DNA of 64,000 bases from Enterocloster aldenensis. GTDB lineage: Bacteria; Bacillota; Clostridia; Lachnospirales; Lachnospiraceae. A program made the position numbers and the translations under genes. Below, piece after piece: positions 16,800-25,225 of this stretch. Where the stretch lies: contig NZ_QVEX01000014.1 of assembly GCF_003434055.1 (NCBI RefSeq), positions 1-64,000 of the forward strand, read 5' to 3'. Below the pieces are notes generated by a model, which saw only the letters and a list, made by a program, of their open reading frames with translations, was not told the DNA's origin and searched no databases. Within the stretch, counting starts at the first letter, position 1; every line of letters starts with the position of its first letter.

Positions 16800-18356
16800 A
16801 TGAGTATCTTAAACGTTGAACATTTAAGCCACGGTTTCGGCGACCGTGCAATTTTCCAGGACGTATCCTTCCGCCTGCTAAAGGGCGAACACATCGGCCT
16901 GATCGGGGCCAATGGCGAGGGAAAGTCCACCTTCATGGATATCATTACCGACAAACTGATGCCCGATGAAGGCAAGGTGGAGTGGGCCAAGAATGTCCGG
17001 GTGGGTTATCTGGACCAGCACACGGTGCTTGAAAAAGGCATGACCATCCGGGACGTGTTAAAGAGCGCCTTTGGCTTCCTTTTTGAGATGGAAGAACAGA
17101 TGAACCAGATATGTGAGAAGATGGGCGAGGCAGACGAGGATGAGATGAATTCCATGATGGAGGAGCTGGGTACTATCCAGGACCTTCTCATGGCCCATGA
17201 TTTTTATATTATTGATGCCAAGGTGGATGAGGTCGGACGCGCCCTTGGACTGAACGAGATTGGGATGGATAAGGACGTGACCGGGCTTTCCGGCGGCCAG
17301 AGGACCAAGGTGCTTCTTGGAAAACTGCTGTTACAGAAGCCTGATATCCTGCTTCTGGATGAGCCCACCAACTACCTGGACGCCCAGCACATTGAATGGC
17401 TGAAGCGGTATCTTCAGGAATATGAGAACGCATTTATCCTGATTTCCCATGACATCCCCTTCCTTAACAGTGTCATCAACCTGATTTACCATATGGAAAA
17501 CCAGCGCCTGGACCGTTATGTGGGGGATTATGACAAATTCCAGGAAGTGTACGCTGTCAAGAAATCACAGCTGGAAGCAGCCTACAAACGCCAGCAGCAG
17601 GAAATCGCGGATCTGGAAGACTTCGTGGCCCGCAACAAGGCCAGGGTCTCCACCAGGAACATGGCCATGTCACGGCAGAAAAAGCTGGATAAGATGGATG
17701 TAATTGAACTGGCAAGGGAAAAACCCAAGCCTGAGTTCCATTTCCTGGAAGCACGCACTGCCGGAAAGTGCATCTTTGAGACAAAGGACATGGTCATCGG
17801 TTATGACGAACCCCTGTCCCGCCCGCTGAACCTTTTGATGGAACGGGGGCAGAAAATCGCGCTGGTGGGTGCCAACGGTATCGGCAAGACCACGCTGTTA
17901 AAGAGCATCCTGGGCCTTATCCCGGCCATGAGCGGCAGCGTGGAACTGGGTGATTATCTGTCCATCGGATACTTTGAGCAGGAGATGGCGCCAGGCAACA
18001 CCACCACGTGCCTGGAGGAGATATGGAAGGAATTCCCCTCCTATACCCAGTATCAGGTGCGGTCCGCCCTTGCCAAATGCGGCCTTACAACCAAGCACAT
18101 TGAAAGCCAGGTGCGTGTCTTAAGCGGCGGCGAACAGGCAAAGGTAAGGTTATGTAAGCTGATGAACCGGGAATCCAATGTACTTCTTCTGGACGAACCT
18201 ACCAACCACCTGGATGTGGACGCAAAGGAAGAACTGAAATGCGCCCTGAAGGCATATAAAGGAAGCATCCTTCTGATCTGCCATGAACCGGAGTTCTATG
18301 AGGGTCTGGCCACGGATGTGTGGGATTGCAAGGAATGGGCCTTGAGGCTGTCATAG
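16800..18356 (+). CDS. ABC-F family ATP-binding protein
   Basis: A 518-residue soluble protein with two ABC ATPase domains in tandem and no membrane part. Walker A motifs are GANGEGKST and GANGIGKTT, signatures LSGGQRTKV and LSGGEQAKV, Walker B LLLDEPTNYLD and LLLDEPTNHLD. The charged P-site linker (about 245-310) separates them. ABC-F proteins act on ribosomes as translation factors or antibiotic-protection proteins; this one looks like the YbiT/YkpA-type housekeeping class rather than a Vga/Lsa resistance protein, by inference only. The start follows AAAGGAG. Transcribed alone and ended by a terminator at 18399. Confidence 0.88.
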   Translation: MSILNVEHLSHGFGDRAIFQDVSFRLLKGEHIGLIGANGEGKSTFMDIITDKLMPDEGKVEWAKNVRVGYLDQHTVLEKGMTIRDVLKSAFGFLFEMEEQMNQICEKMGEADEDEMNSMMEELGTIQDLLMAHDFYIIDAKVDEVGRALGLNEIGMDKDVTGLSGGQRTKVLLGKLLLQKPDILLLDEPTNYLDAQHIEWLKRYLQEYENAFILISHDIPFLNSVINLIYHMENQRLDRYVGDYDKFQEVYAVKKSQLEAAYKRQQQEIADLEDFVARNKARVSTRNMAMSRQKKLDKMDVIELAREKPKPEFHFLEARTAGKCIFETKDMVIGYDEPLSRPLNLLMERGQKIALVGANGIGKTTLLKSILGLIPAMSGSVELGDYLSIGYFEQEMAPGNTTTCLEEIWKEFPSYTQYQVRSALAKCGLTTKHIESQVRVLSGGEQAKVRLCKLMNRESNVLLLDEPTNHLDVDAKEELKCALKAYKGSILLICHEPEFYEGLATDVWDCKEWALRLS

Positions 18357-18398
18357 GGTGTGTATGAAAAGGTGTGTATGAAAATAACATAATAATCC

Positions 18399-18458
18399 GG
18401 GCAGATCCAACCGCGGCAGGCTTATAAGCCGCCCCCGCAGTGTGGATCTGCCCTTTTT
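18399..18458 (+). terminator. Rho-independent terminator of the ABC-F gene
   Basis: GGGCAGATCCA and TGGATCTGCCC arms with an inner GCGGC-GGCTTATAAGCC-GC hairpin, followed by TTTTT. Confidence 0.85.
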
Positions 18459-18466
18459 CCCATGTA

Positions 18467-19399
18467 TCAATTTTCGTATAATGCAGCCATGTCACGTATC
18501 CTGTGCTTTATTTCCATACGGACATGCGGCGGCTCTAAGCACTCGCACTTATCCCCGAAGCCTAAAAGAATATCATAGTAGTATTCATTCTCCACGAAAG
18601 GGAAGCTGACAATGTAATGCTCACCTCCATCCGGTGAAAGGTGTTCATACGTACAAAAATCAAGTATTCTGTCCACAACGGATTTATGGATACGGATTTT
18701 TATTTCTGTCTGCATTTTCTCCAGGATTTCCGCAAAATCCATATCCGGTTTTTCATAATCCCGCGGTATGAAAGTTTCCTCCTGTATCTGCAGGTCAGAC
18801 ATGCGGGAGAGCCTGAATAGACGGAACCCATTCCTCTTATGGCAATACCCCCGGAGATACCAATGGCTGCCTTTCAATACAAGCTGATATGGTTCGGCTG
18901 TCCGTTGGGATCCATTACCGTGGTGGGCTATATATCCAAACGAAACCAGCCTGCTTTCCTGCATGGCCGCCTTGATGATTTCCAGATATGGCTGTATGTT
19001 CCCGCTGCCCATCCATGGGCTTAAATCTATGTGTACCTGATTTATTTTCAGTTCAATGTCCTTCGCCCTGTGGGCGGGGATGAAACTCCTGACCTTTGCA
19101 AGAGTATGTACCAGTTCATCTCCCCGCACCATGTTGGAAAGACTGGAAAGCCCCATCAGGAGGACGGAAAGGTCGTCAGCGGAAAAAACCTTTTTGTCAA
19201 CCTTGTATTCCTGCATGATCTCAAATCCGCCGCCCACCCCGGATGCGGAACGGACAGGAATACCCGCCATATTGATGGCGTCTATATCACGGTAAATTGT
19301 GCGGGGAGAAACCTCAAACATATCTGCCAGCTCCTGCGCGCTTATTCGTTTCTTGTCAAGAAGTATCATGATAATACTGACAAGCCTGTCAATTTTCAT
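18467..19399 (-). CDS. HTH/WYL-domain transcriptional regulator
   Basis: 310 residues: an N-terminal HTH_11 winged helix (RISAQELADMFEVSPRTIYRDIDAIN) and a C-terminal WYL domain (RLVSFGYIAHHG...EPYQLVLKGSHWYLRGYCHKRNGFRLFRLSRM), the YafY type. WYL domains sense small ligands. The start was moved to the ATG after AAGGGGGG. It is divergently placed from a DJ-1/PfpI gene with about 105 bases between, and a TGTTGTCAACA palindrome lies in that gap, so it probably controls the neighbour and itself. Confidence 0.85.
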   Translation of the reverse strand: MKIDRLVSIIMILLDKKRISAQELADMFEVSPRTIYRDIDAINMAGIPVRSASGVGGGFEIMQEYKVDKKVFSADDLSVLLMGLSSLSNMVRGDELVHTLAKVRSFIPAHRAKDIELKINQVHIDLSPWMGSGNIQPYLEIIKAAMQESRLVSFGYIAHHGNGSQRTAEPYQLVLKGSHWYLRGYCHKRNGFRLFRLSRMSDLQIQEETFIPRDYEKPDMDFAEILEKMQTEIKIRIHKSVVDRILDFCTYEHLSPDGGEHYIVSFPFVENEYYYDILLGFGDKCECLEPPHVRMEIKHRIRDMAALYEN

Positions 19400-19435
19400 G
19401 GGATGCCCCCCTTTCAATCCATATTGTGGCCATAC

Positions 19436-19446
19436 TGTTGTCAACA
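19436..19446. promoter_or_regulatory. Palindromic operator candidate
   Basis: TGTTGTCAACA is a perfect 5+5 palindrome around one base in the divergent intergenic region between the WYL regulator and the DJ-1-like gene. It is a candidate regulator site. Confidence 0.4.
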
Positions 19447-19505
19447 ATTACATGGTACAATAAAAATGAAAGCAAATCAATCAAACAATGAAAGCGGAGG
19501 AAACT

Positions 19506-20147
19506 ATGTCTACAATCTATGTGTACGTCCTTGATACGTTAGCTGACTGGGAACTGGGTCACGTTACTTCGGAACTGAACTCCGGACGTTTTTTCAAACA
19601 GGGGGCACAGCGCGTGTCACTTAAGACAGTCAGTTATTCAAAAGAGCCAATCATTACAATGGGAGGTCTGACAATCCTACCCAATTGTTCCATTGATGAC
19701 ATGGCTGTGGATGAATCAAGCATGCTGCTTTTACCGGGCGCAGATACATGGAATGATCCAAAGCATGCCCCTGTCATCCAAAAAGCAGGCGAATTCCTCT
19801 CTTTAGGGGCAGCGGTGTGCGCAATCTGCGGCGCGACCGCCGCGCTTGCCAGCGTTGGGCTATTGGACCGGCGCCCCCATACCAGTAATGGGCCGGGATT
19901 TCTGGAAATGGTTTCTCCTGGTTATAAAGGGCAGGATTTTTATATAGACAAGCCATCTGTGGCGGATGGCAGCCTTATTACCGCAGGCAGCACCGGGGCT
20001 TTGCTGTGGGCCAGGCAGATCATCCAGCGTTTAGACGTGTTTCAAACAGACACGCTGGAATCATGGTATGAATATTTTAGTACCGGTAAGCCTGAACATT
20101 TCTTTGCCCTCATGCAGACGTTGCCGTCCGGCAGCGATTCACAATAA
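19506..20147 (+). CDS. DJ-1/PfpI family protein
   Basis: A 213-residue type-1 glutamine-amidotransferase-fold protein. The nucleophile-elbow sequence is CAICGATAALA with Cys108 as the probable nucleophile. The strand SSMLLLPGADTW holds the usual acid-loop region. Members act as chaperones, deglycases or hydrolases; the role here is unknown. The start at the second ATG follows CGGAGGAAACT. It is divergently transcribed from the WYL regulator, which by position probably controls it. Confidence 0.82.
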   Translation: MSTIYVYVLDTLADWELGHVTSELNSGRFFKQGAQRVSLKTVSYSKEPIITMGGLTILPNCSIDDMAVDESSMLLLPGADTWNDPKHAPVIQKAGEFLSLGAAVCAICGATAALASVGLLDRRPHTSNGPGFLEMVSPGYKGQDFYIDKPSVADGSLITAGSTGALLWARQIIQRLDVFQTDTLESWYEYFSTGKPEHFFALMQTLPSGSDSQ

Positions 20148-20256
20148 TTCCCCATCGGGAAGCTCCCCGAAGAATTGGAACGGACTGCCCAGGCCCAGGC
20201 AACAGCTCTTTCCAGGTATCTGGCTTGGTTCCCAGAAAGCGGAACATAGAGCAGCC

Positions 20257-20285
20257 GCGCATCGTTTAAAACGGTGCGCTTTTTT
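20257..20285 (+). terminator. Rho-independent terminator of the DJ-1-like gene
   Basis: GCGCATCGTTT pairs with AAACGGTGCGC and is followed by six T. It sits 110 bases after the stop; the gap before it shows no gene. Confidence 0.8.
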
Positions 20286-20299
20286 CTTTATACATACAC

Positions 20300-20328
20300 T
20301 TGCTTTTATTCTTCTGTTCCTGTATAAT
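20300..20328 (+). promoter_or_regulatory. Sigma-A promoter
   Basis: TTGCTT, 17 bases, TATAAT, right after the preceding terminator. It would drive the small ORFs at 20454 and 20611. The leader between (20335-20453) carries an AAAGGAGG followed too closely by an ATG to be a convincing start. Confidence 0.6.
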
Positions 20329-20453
20329 CCATTTAAATACTTTTATATTTATTATAGTAATTAAGCTTGGATGAAAGGAGGCTATGCACCATCCTGCATC
20401 TGGCCAGCATATCCAGAAGCATTCGGTTCAGGCAGCCGGAAAGGAGAAAACCA

Positions 20454-20645
20454 ATGAGCAGCTTATATACAAATCTGATGGAACGGTTCATGACATACTT
20501 CCTGTCCAACTGGCAGCTTTTTATCATTATTACAGGACTTCTGTTCTTGCTTGGCGGGATTTTCAACTGGAAATGGACCTGGGCCCCTGACGGCCACGGC
20601 GGAAAAAATCATGGAAATGAAGGTAAGCCCTGTGGTCCCTGCTGA
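20454..20645 (+). CDS. Small membrane protein resembling Imm17
   Basis: 63 residues, with a single hydrophobic helix LFIIITGLLFLLGGIFNWKW preceded by an amphipathic start (SSLYTNLMERFMTYFLSNW). The GLLFLLGGIFNWKW stretch recalls immunity protein family 17, which usually continues into a second helix. Here the frame ends in GKNHGNEGKPCGPC, suggesting truncation or a frameshift. The start follows AAAGGAG. No polymorphic toxin gene is nearby, so an immunity role is only a guess. Confidence 0.5.
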   Translation: MSSLYTNLMERFMTYFLSNWQLFIIITGLLFLLGGIFNWKWTWAPDGHGGKNHGNEGKPCGPC

Positions 20646-20886
20646 CTGCCAGCAGTTCATCCACATCCTGAGGGATGACCAGAGCGATTTCTGTTTCCCT
20701 CTGGGGACTTCCCTGGCCGGCGGAGCGGATGCATGGTGTGTAACCTACAAATTTGATAAGCAGACAATCCTTCCCGGAAGCCGTCTGCCTGAGGACGGTA
20801 TTGTGCCGTTCCTGCTGGAAGCAAAGCCTAAAAAGCAGATTCCCATCCAGCTTGCCGCCATACCCGGCAAATATTATCAGGCGTGA
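20611..20886 (+). CDS. Small hypothetical protein
   Basis: 91 residues (start at 20611 or at an ATG six bases later) overlapping the previous ORF by 35 bases in another frame. Composition looks like a real soluble protein (VPADCQQFIHILRDDQSDF, WCVTYKFDKQTILPG, IPIQLAAIPGKYYQA), but I do not recognise it. A weak ribosome-binding site makes coupling to the upstream ORF likely. A terminator hairpin follows at 20922. Confidence 0.5.
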   Translation: MEMKVSPVVPADCQQFIHILRDDQSDFCFPLGTSLAGGADAWCVTYKFDKQTILPGSRLPEDGIVPFLLEAKPKKQIPIQLAAIPGKYYQA

Positions 20887-20921
20887 CCAAGTAAGGAAAC
20901 AGACCCTGATACCATATTTTC

Positions 20922-20961
20922 CGCCCGTGCAGCATCATGCTGTATGGGCGCTATTTGTTTC
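20922..20961 (+). terminator. Terminator-like hairpin
   Basis: A 13-bp stem (CGCCCGTGCAGCA / TGCTGTATGGGCG) with a three-base loop, followed by CTATTTGTTT. The remaining gap up to 21114 shows nothing else. Confidence 0.6.
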
Positions 20962-21114
20962 CTGGTCTTCCATTCCTTATCATCCTGACCAGAAGATTTC
21001 CCTGGACATCATCGGCCGGGACATGAAAATGCCCCGGGAAATGCCGGACAGTCTCATTCACGGTCCAATTCCTTCCATTTAAGGACAGTTCTTTCATCTT
21101 AGCTTCCCGCCTGC

Positions 21115-21120
21115 TATAAT
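21115..21120 (+). promoter_or_regulatory. Probable -10 box of the LCP/two-component operon
   Basis: A perfect TATAAT lies 52 bases before the LCP start. The -35 region at a 17-base distance (TTTCAT) is poor. Confidence 0.45.
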
Positions 21121-21171
21121 AAAGTCCATAAAGAAATTACGCCTTAAACCAATTGAAAGGGGAACCGTACC

Positions 21172-22218
21172 ATGAATCCAGCCATAAAATCCATATTGAA
21201 AAAAGCAGGCATCATCTGCCTTTCCACCATACTGTTTGCCATGTGTTCCGTACTTATCTATATCACAAAGATAACCGGGAACATGCACCGCCTGGACGGC
21301 AGTCCGGAAATCCCGGTCATGGAAACCAATCCCAATATTCCGGCAGAACCCATGAACATGGGGAGCGGATACTGGACCATTGCGGTTTTTGGCGTGGACA
21401 GCCGTAACGGGGATGTGGGGAAAGGCAATCATGCGGATGTACAGCTTCTGTGCTCCATCAACGCTGCCACAGGGGATATACGCCTTGTGTCCGTATACAG
21501 GGATACCTTCCTTATGAACAGCCCGTCCACGGACGGTTACGGTAAATTAAGCCAATCCTATATGGTCTCAGGACCCAATGGCAATGTGCAGGCACTGACC
21601 GCCAATCTGGATATCACCATCGATGATTATATATCCTTTAACTGGAAATCCGTGGCAGATGTAATCAATCTTCTGGGAGGCGTGGATATTGAACTGACTA
21701 AAGCTGAATTTCATTATATCAATGCCTTTATCACGGAAACCGCGGACAGCACCGGGATTCCCTCCGTCCACCTGTCTGATTACGGGATGCAGCATCTGGA
21801 CGGGGTACAGGCAGTGGCTTATATGCGGTTAAGGCAGATGGATACTGATTTTGCCCGCACGGAACGCCAGAGAAGGGTCATCAGCCAGGTCTTTGGAAAG
21901 GCAAAGGACACGGATCCCGGCACACTGCTTCAGGTGGCTGACACGGCATTTTCCCAGTCCCTCTCCTCCCTGACCGCCAAAGACCTGGTCAGCATGATAC
22001 GCAACATAAAGAAATTCAATTTAAGCAGCACAGCCGGCTTCCCATTTACCCATGAGGACGCCCCTCTTGGGAAGAACGGGGACTGTGTGATTCCCAATAC
22101 CCTTGAATCCAATGTGGAACAGCTTCACCAGTTCCTATATGAAGACATGGATTATACCTGCCCTGACAGGGTCCGGTCCATCAGCAGGGAGATTATCAAG
22201 CAGGCAGTTAAGAACTAA
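21172..22218 (+). CDS. LytR-CpsA-Psr (LCP) family protein
   Basis: 348 residues with an N-terminal membrane anchor (about 12-32) and an extracellular LCP domain. Visible are the NGDVGKGNHADVQLLCSIN strand, TGDIRLVSVYRDTF with the conserved arginine and aspartate, and the AVAYMRLRQMDTDFARTERQRRVI signature. LCP enzymes transfer polyprenyl-phosphate-linked glycopolymers to peptidoglycan. It starts an operon with a LytTR response regulator (12 bases later) and its kinase, a pairing that hints at regulated surface glycopolymer attachment. Confidence 0.88.
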   Translation: MNPAIKSILKKAGIICLSTILFAMCSVLIYITKITGNMHRLDGSPEIPVMETNPNIPAEPMNMGSGYWTIAVFGVDSRNGDVGKGNHADVQLLCSINAATGDIRLVSVYRDTFLMNSPSTDGYGKLSQSYMVSGPNGNVQALTANLDITIDDYISFNWKSVADVINLLGGVDIELTKAEFHYINAFITETADSTGIPSVHLSDYGMQHLDGVQAVAYMRLRQMDTDFARTERQRRVISQVFGKAKDTDPGTLLQVADTAFSQSLSSLTAKDLVSMIRNIKKFNLSSTAGFPFTHEDAPLGKNGDCVIPNTLESNVEQLHQFLYEDMDYTCPDRVRSISREIIKQAVKN

Positions 22219-22230
22219 GGAGCGTATGAC

Positions 22231-22959
22231 ATGATACGAATTGCGGTTTGTGATGATGAACAATGTTTTGTGGAGCAGATTTACACCATTCTTTCAGTGC
22301 AGGCAAAGGAAATCTCCTCTGCCCTGCACATTTCCACCTATATGGACAGCGGCCAGCTGCTCTACGATGTGGAGGACGGCGCCCATTTTGACCTGCTGTT
22401 CCTGGACATAGAAATGCCCGGTACAGACGGCATGAGCCTGGCCGGAGCCATCCGGCGTTCCCTGCCCCTGGCCTTAATCGTCTTTATTACATCCCATACA
22501 AAATATGCGGTCAAGGCGTTTGAGCTTTCCGTATTCCGGTACATCCCCAAGCCGGAGCTGGCAGCCTGCCTGCCCCTGGCCCTTAAGGATGCCTGCCGGC
22601 TTCTGGAACGGAATTCCAATGGAACCTATGTCATCGAATCCTCCCGCAGGGTACGCAAGATTGCAGTGGATGATATCCTCTATATCTATAAGGACCAGAA
22701 GTACGCTGTCTTTGTACTTGAAAATGAAGAATTGCCCGTGCGCAGGCCCCTGGAGCAGGTGTTGTCAGAGCTGTGCGGCCAGGAGCGCGACAGCGGTTTC
22801 CTGATGGTGGAGCGGGGATACATCGTCAACCTGTTCCATGTGGATAAGATGGAGGATCATGAACTGTTCCTGGATAACGGGACCACGGTTCCGGTCAGCC
22901 GCAGACATCTTAGGGAAGTGCGGGAATCCATCACATCTTACTGGAGGGCCAGATTATGA
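22231..22959 (+). CDS. LytTR-family response regulator
   Basis: 242 residues: a receiver domain with acidic pair D8-D9, phosphoacceptor Asp59 in LLFLDIEMPG, and a conserved lysine in IPKPEL. A C-terminal LytTR DNA-binding domain follows from about residue 140 (IAVDDILYIYKDQKYAVF, FLMVERGYIVNLFHV). AgrA/VirR type. It overlaps the kinase gene by four bases (ATGA), so the two are translationally coupled. Confidence 0.9.
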   Translation: MIRIAVCDDEQCFVEQIYTILSVQAKEISSALHISTYMDSGQLLYDVEDGAHFDLLFLDIEMPGTDGMSLAGAIRRSLPLALIVFITSHTKYAVKAFELSVFRYIPKPELAACLPLALKDACRLLERNSNGTYVIESSRRVRKIAVDDILYIYKDQKYAVFVLENEELPVRRPLEQVLSELCGQERDSGFLMVERGYIVNLFHVDKMEDHELFLDNGTTVPVSRRHLREVRESITSYWRARL

Positions 22960-24281
22960 ACAACTGGTATGAGGCGCTGGAAGTCTGCTCTGACTTTATT
23001 GAGGCATGGCTGTGTTACCATTTTATAGGGATTTTCCTACCGGACAGGGTCAGGGGGCGGCTGCCCTTCTTTCTGCTGTCCATGACCCTGGTCTGCTCCG
23101 TCAAAGCCATGAATGCATATGGGATCGACCCCCTGATATCCACCCTGTGGTTTGTTTTCTTTATCTGTATGACCACCGTGGTCCTGTTCCAGGTGGACCT
23201 GTTTTACGCGGTCTCACTGGTCAGCTTTTACTTTCTCTGCCTTTATGTCATCAACTTTTTCTGTATGTCCGTCATGGGCGTCATAGCGGGAAACCGGCAG
23301 TTTGCGGGGTTCATATTGAACCAGCTGTCCCTGTGGAGGTGTGCTTATATTGCTGCTGACAAGGCAATGCTGTTCAGCTTCTGTTTCCTGGCAGGAAGGG
23401 CCTTTCGGGGGACCACGTTTTACAATCCGAAAATGATATTTACCGTTTCCCTGTTCGGCATCCTGGGCGTGGGCTTCCTATCCCTGTTCACCCTTCAGGA
23501 AATCTCCGTACTTACCTTATTCAGCTGGGGCCTGTGCCTGGTCATCCTGCTGTGCCTCTGCCTGCTTATGCTTATCTATGCCAACTATGTAAAGGAAAGG
23601 GAGCTTCGGGGTATCCTGGAATTCAAAGACCAGCTGGTACGCCAGGAGTATGAGATGGTAAAGCAGATGCAGAAAGAACAGGAAACCCTTTCCCACAACA
23701 TGAAGAACCATCTCCTGGTCCTGGACGGCATGCTGGCAGAGGGTAATGCAGCAGGCGCCCAGGCCTATATCGGCCAGCTGAGCGCCCCCCTGGAAGGTCT
23801 TTCACCTTCCATCTGGACAGGAACCCCCACCCTGGATGTGCTGCTGAACCACACCCGGAGCCGGTGTGCACGGGCCGGCATCCCGTTTACCGTACAGGCA
23901 GATGCCATGGACCTCCATCCCATGGAAGACCAGGACATCTGCAGCCTGTTTGCCAACCTTCTTGATAATGCATATGAAGCCGCCTCCGATGTAAAGGACG
24001 GGCCGGCATGGATACATGTGAAAATCAGGAAGATGAAGGAAATGGTTTTCATTGACATTTCGAACCCAGCCGCCCAGGCTCCCTGCCAAAAAGGCGGCAG
24101 GCTGGTTTCCAGGAAACGGGACAGCGCCCTGCACGGCATCGGCCTGAGCAGCGCCGCCATATCAGCCGGCAAATACGGAGGGCAGCTGGAATATGAATAT
24201 AAGGACCACGTTTTCTCTGTGCGGGTCAGTTTCCTTGGCGGGATCCGGTCCGTGGGCAGCCATTCACCGAAAACCAGTTAA
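22956..24281 (+). CDS. GHKL-type sensor histidine kinase
   Basis: 441 residues. The N-terminal half has about six hydrophobic helices (to about 205), then a coiled helix with the phosphoacceptor region TLSHNMKNHLLVLDGML. A GHKL ATPase domain follows (LFANLLDNAYEAA as N box, LHGIGLSSA as G box). This is the AgrC-like class that often senses peptides. Its 3' end overlaps the convergent pseudouridine synthase gene by 56 bases. Confidence 0.88.
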   Translation: MNNWYEALEVCSDFIEAWLCYHFIGIFLPDRVRGRLPFFLLSMTLVCSVKAMNAYGIDPLISTLWFVFFICMTTVVLFQVDLFYAVSLVSFYFLCLYVINFFCMSVMGVIAGNRQFAGFILNQLSLWRCAYIAADKAMLFSFCFLAGRAFRGTTFYNPKMIFTVSLFGILGVGFLSLFTLQEISVLTLFSWGLCLVILLCLCLLMLIYANYVKERELRGILEFKDQLVRQEYEMVKQMQKEQETLSHNMKNHLLVLDGMLAEGNAAGAQAYIGQLSAPLEGLSPSIWTGTPTLDVLLNHTRSRCARAGIPFTVQADAMDLHPMEDQDICSLFANLLDNAYEAASDVKDGPAWIHVKIRKMKEMVFIDISNPAAQAPCQKGGRLVSRKRDSALHGIGLSSAAISAGKYGGQLEYEYKDHVFSVRVSFLGGIRSVGSHSPKTS

Positions 24282-25005
24282 ACGCGCCGCCGGAAGGCCT
24301 GATTTCAAATACAAGCCGTTTCCCTGTCACCGGATGGGGAAATGCCAGATGGTAAGCACACAGGGCCAGCGGGCCGCGGGCCGCTGGTTTCTTTTTTATG
24401 TCAACAATTGTGGATATGTCCCCTCCATACCGTCCATCTCCATAGAGGGGGGTGCCATGCCCGGCAAACTGCACCCTTATCTGGTGGTGCCTTCCTGTAA
24501 GCAGCTCAATATCTATTAAAGAAACCATTTGTTCCTTGTCCTCAGGGCTGTGGATAACTTCCATTTCCCTGTATTTAAGGACTGCTTTTTTTGCATCTTT
24601 TACAGACTTATCCACAATTTCCGATGTGTTGTTTTTCCTGTCCTGCCGAAGATAATCCACATATGAACCTTGTTTATCCACAAGTTGTCCACATATCACC
24701 GCCATATAAGATTTTTCCATTTTTCCGGCCTGGAGCGCAGCGCTTAAGGCTGCTGCCGACTTCTGGTTTTTGGCATAAACCATGACTCCCTGCACCGGCT
24801 TATCCAACCTGTGGATAACTCCCACATATGGAGGCTGGACCCTTGAAATACCTGCTGCCGGCTTGTGGATATCCTGTGGATTGTGTAGATAACAACTGAT
24901 TTCACTGACCATGTCCGGCGCAAAACCGCGTGATGACTGGGATTCCAGCCCTGCCGGCTTGTGTACCACGATTATATCTTTGTCTTCATATAGAATGGGA
25001 ACCAT
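24226..25005 (-). CDS. RluA-family pseudouridine synthase
   Basis: A 259-residue synthase of the RluA/RsuA fold. The catalytic-aspartate motif is GVIHRLDKPVQGVMVYAKN, and the C-terminal GRHHQIRVQFAGHGTPLYGDGRYGG is typical. It isomerises uridine in rRNA or tRNA; the exact site cannot be told. The start follows AGGAGAGG. Two oddities: it overlaps the convergent kinase gene by 56 bases, and its coding sequence is packed with DnaA-box-like sequences (24410-24890). Confidence 0.88.
   Translation of the reverse strand: MVPILYEDKDIIVVHKPAGLESQSSRGFAPDMVSEISCYLHNPQDIHKPAAGISRVQPPYVGVIHRLDKPVQGVMVYAKNQKSAAALSAALQAGKMEKSYMAVICGQLVDKQGSYVDYLRQDRKNNTSEIVDKSVKDAKKAVLKYREMEVIHSPEDKEQMVSLIDIELLTGRHHQIRVQFAGHGTPLYGDGRYGGDISTIVDIKKKPAARGPLALCAYHLAFPHPVTGKRLVFEIRPSGGAFNWFSVNGCPRTGSRQGN
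24549..24818. other. Cluster of DnaA-box-like sequences
   Basis: Four exact TTATCCACA sites occur, read on either strand, at 24549-24557, 24608-24616, 24674-24682 and 24810-24818. One-mismatch sites lie between them at 24653-24661 and 24685-24693. Further TGTGGATAT near-matches sit at about 24412 and 24864. Some are forced by coding (VIHRLDKP, VDK), but the density is far above chance. This is not an origin: no dnaA/dnaN or AT-rich unwinding region is near. Confidence 0.55.
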
Positions 25006-25107
25006 GACATTTACCTCTCCTGATGTTTCAATCCTTCAGACTCAGCATGATTATAGCATAGTTTTCCAGATAAAAGCCTTTGATTTTGAAGAATTTATTA
25101 AAAAGTA

Positions 25108-25136
25108 TTGCATAATTTATTCACAGAGTGTATAGT
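25108..25136 (+). promoter_or_regulatory. Sigma-A promoter of the hemolysin III-like gene
   Basis: TTGCAT, 17 bases, TATAGT; an overlapping TATAAT begins at 25138. About 90 bases upstream of the start codon. Confidence 0.5.
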
Positions 25137-25225
25137 ATATAATACAAACAGATGTAGTAATCAAAACTACATAACAAAGTTACCATTAAAATCTATCTGT
25201 TTTAATTATGAGGAGGCTGGTATAT

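Noticed and set aside
24410..24890. Chromosomal replication origin
   Set aside because: Despite the DnaA-box cluster there is no AT-rich unwinding element, no dnaA, dnaN or gyrase genes, and the boxes lie inside a coding gene.
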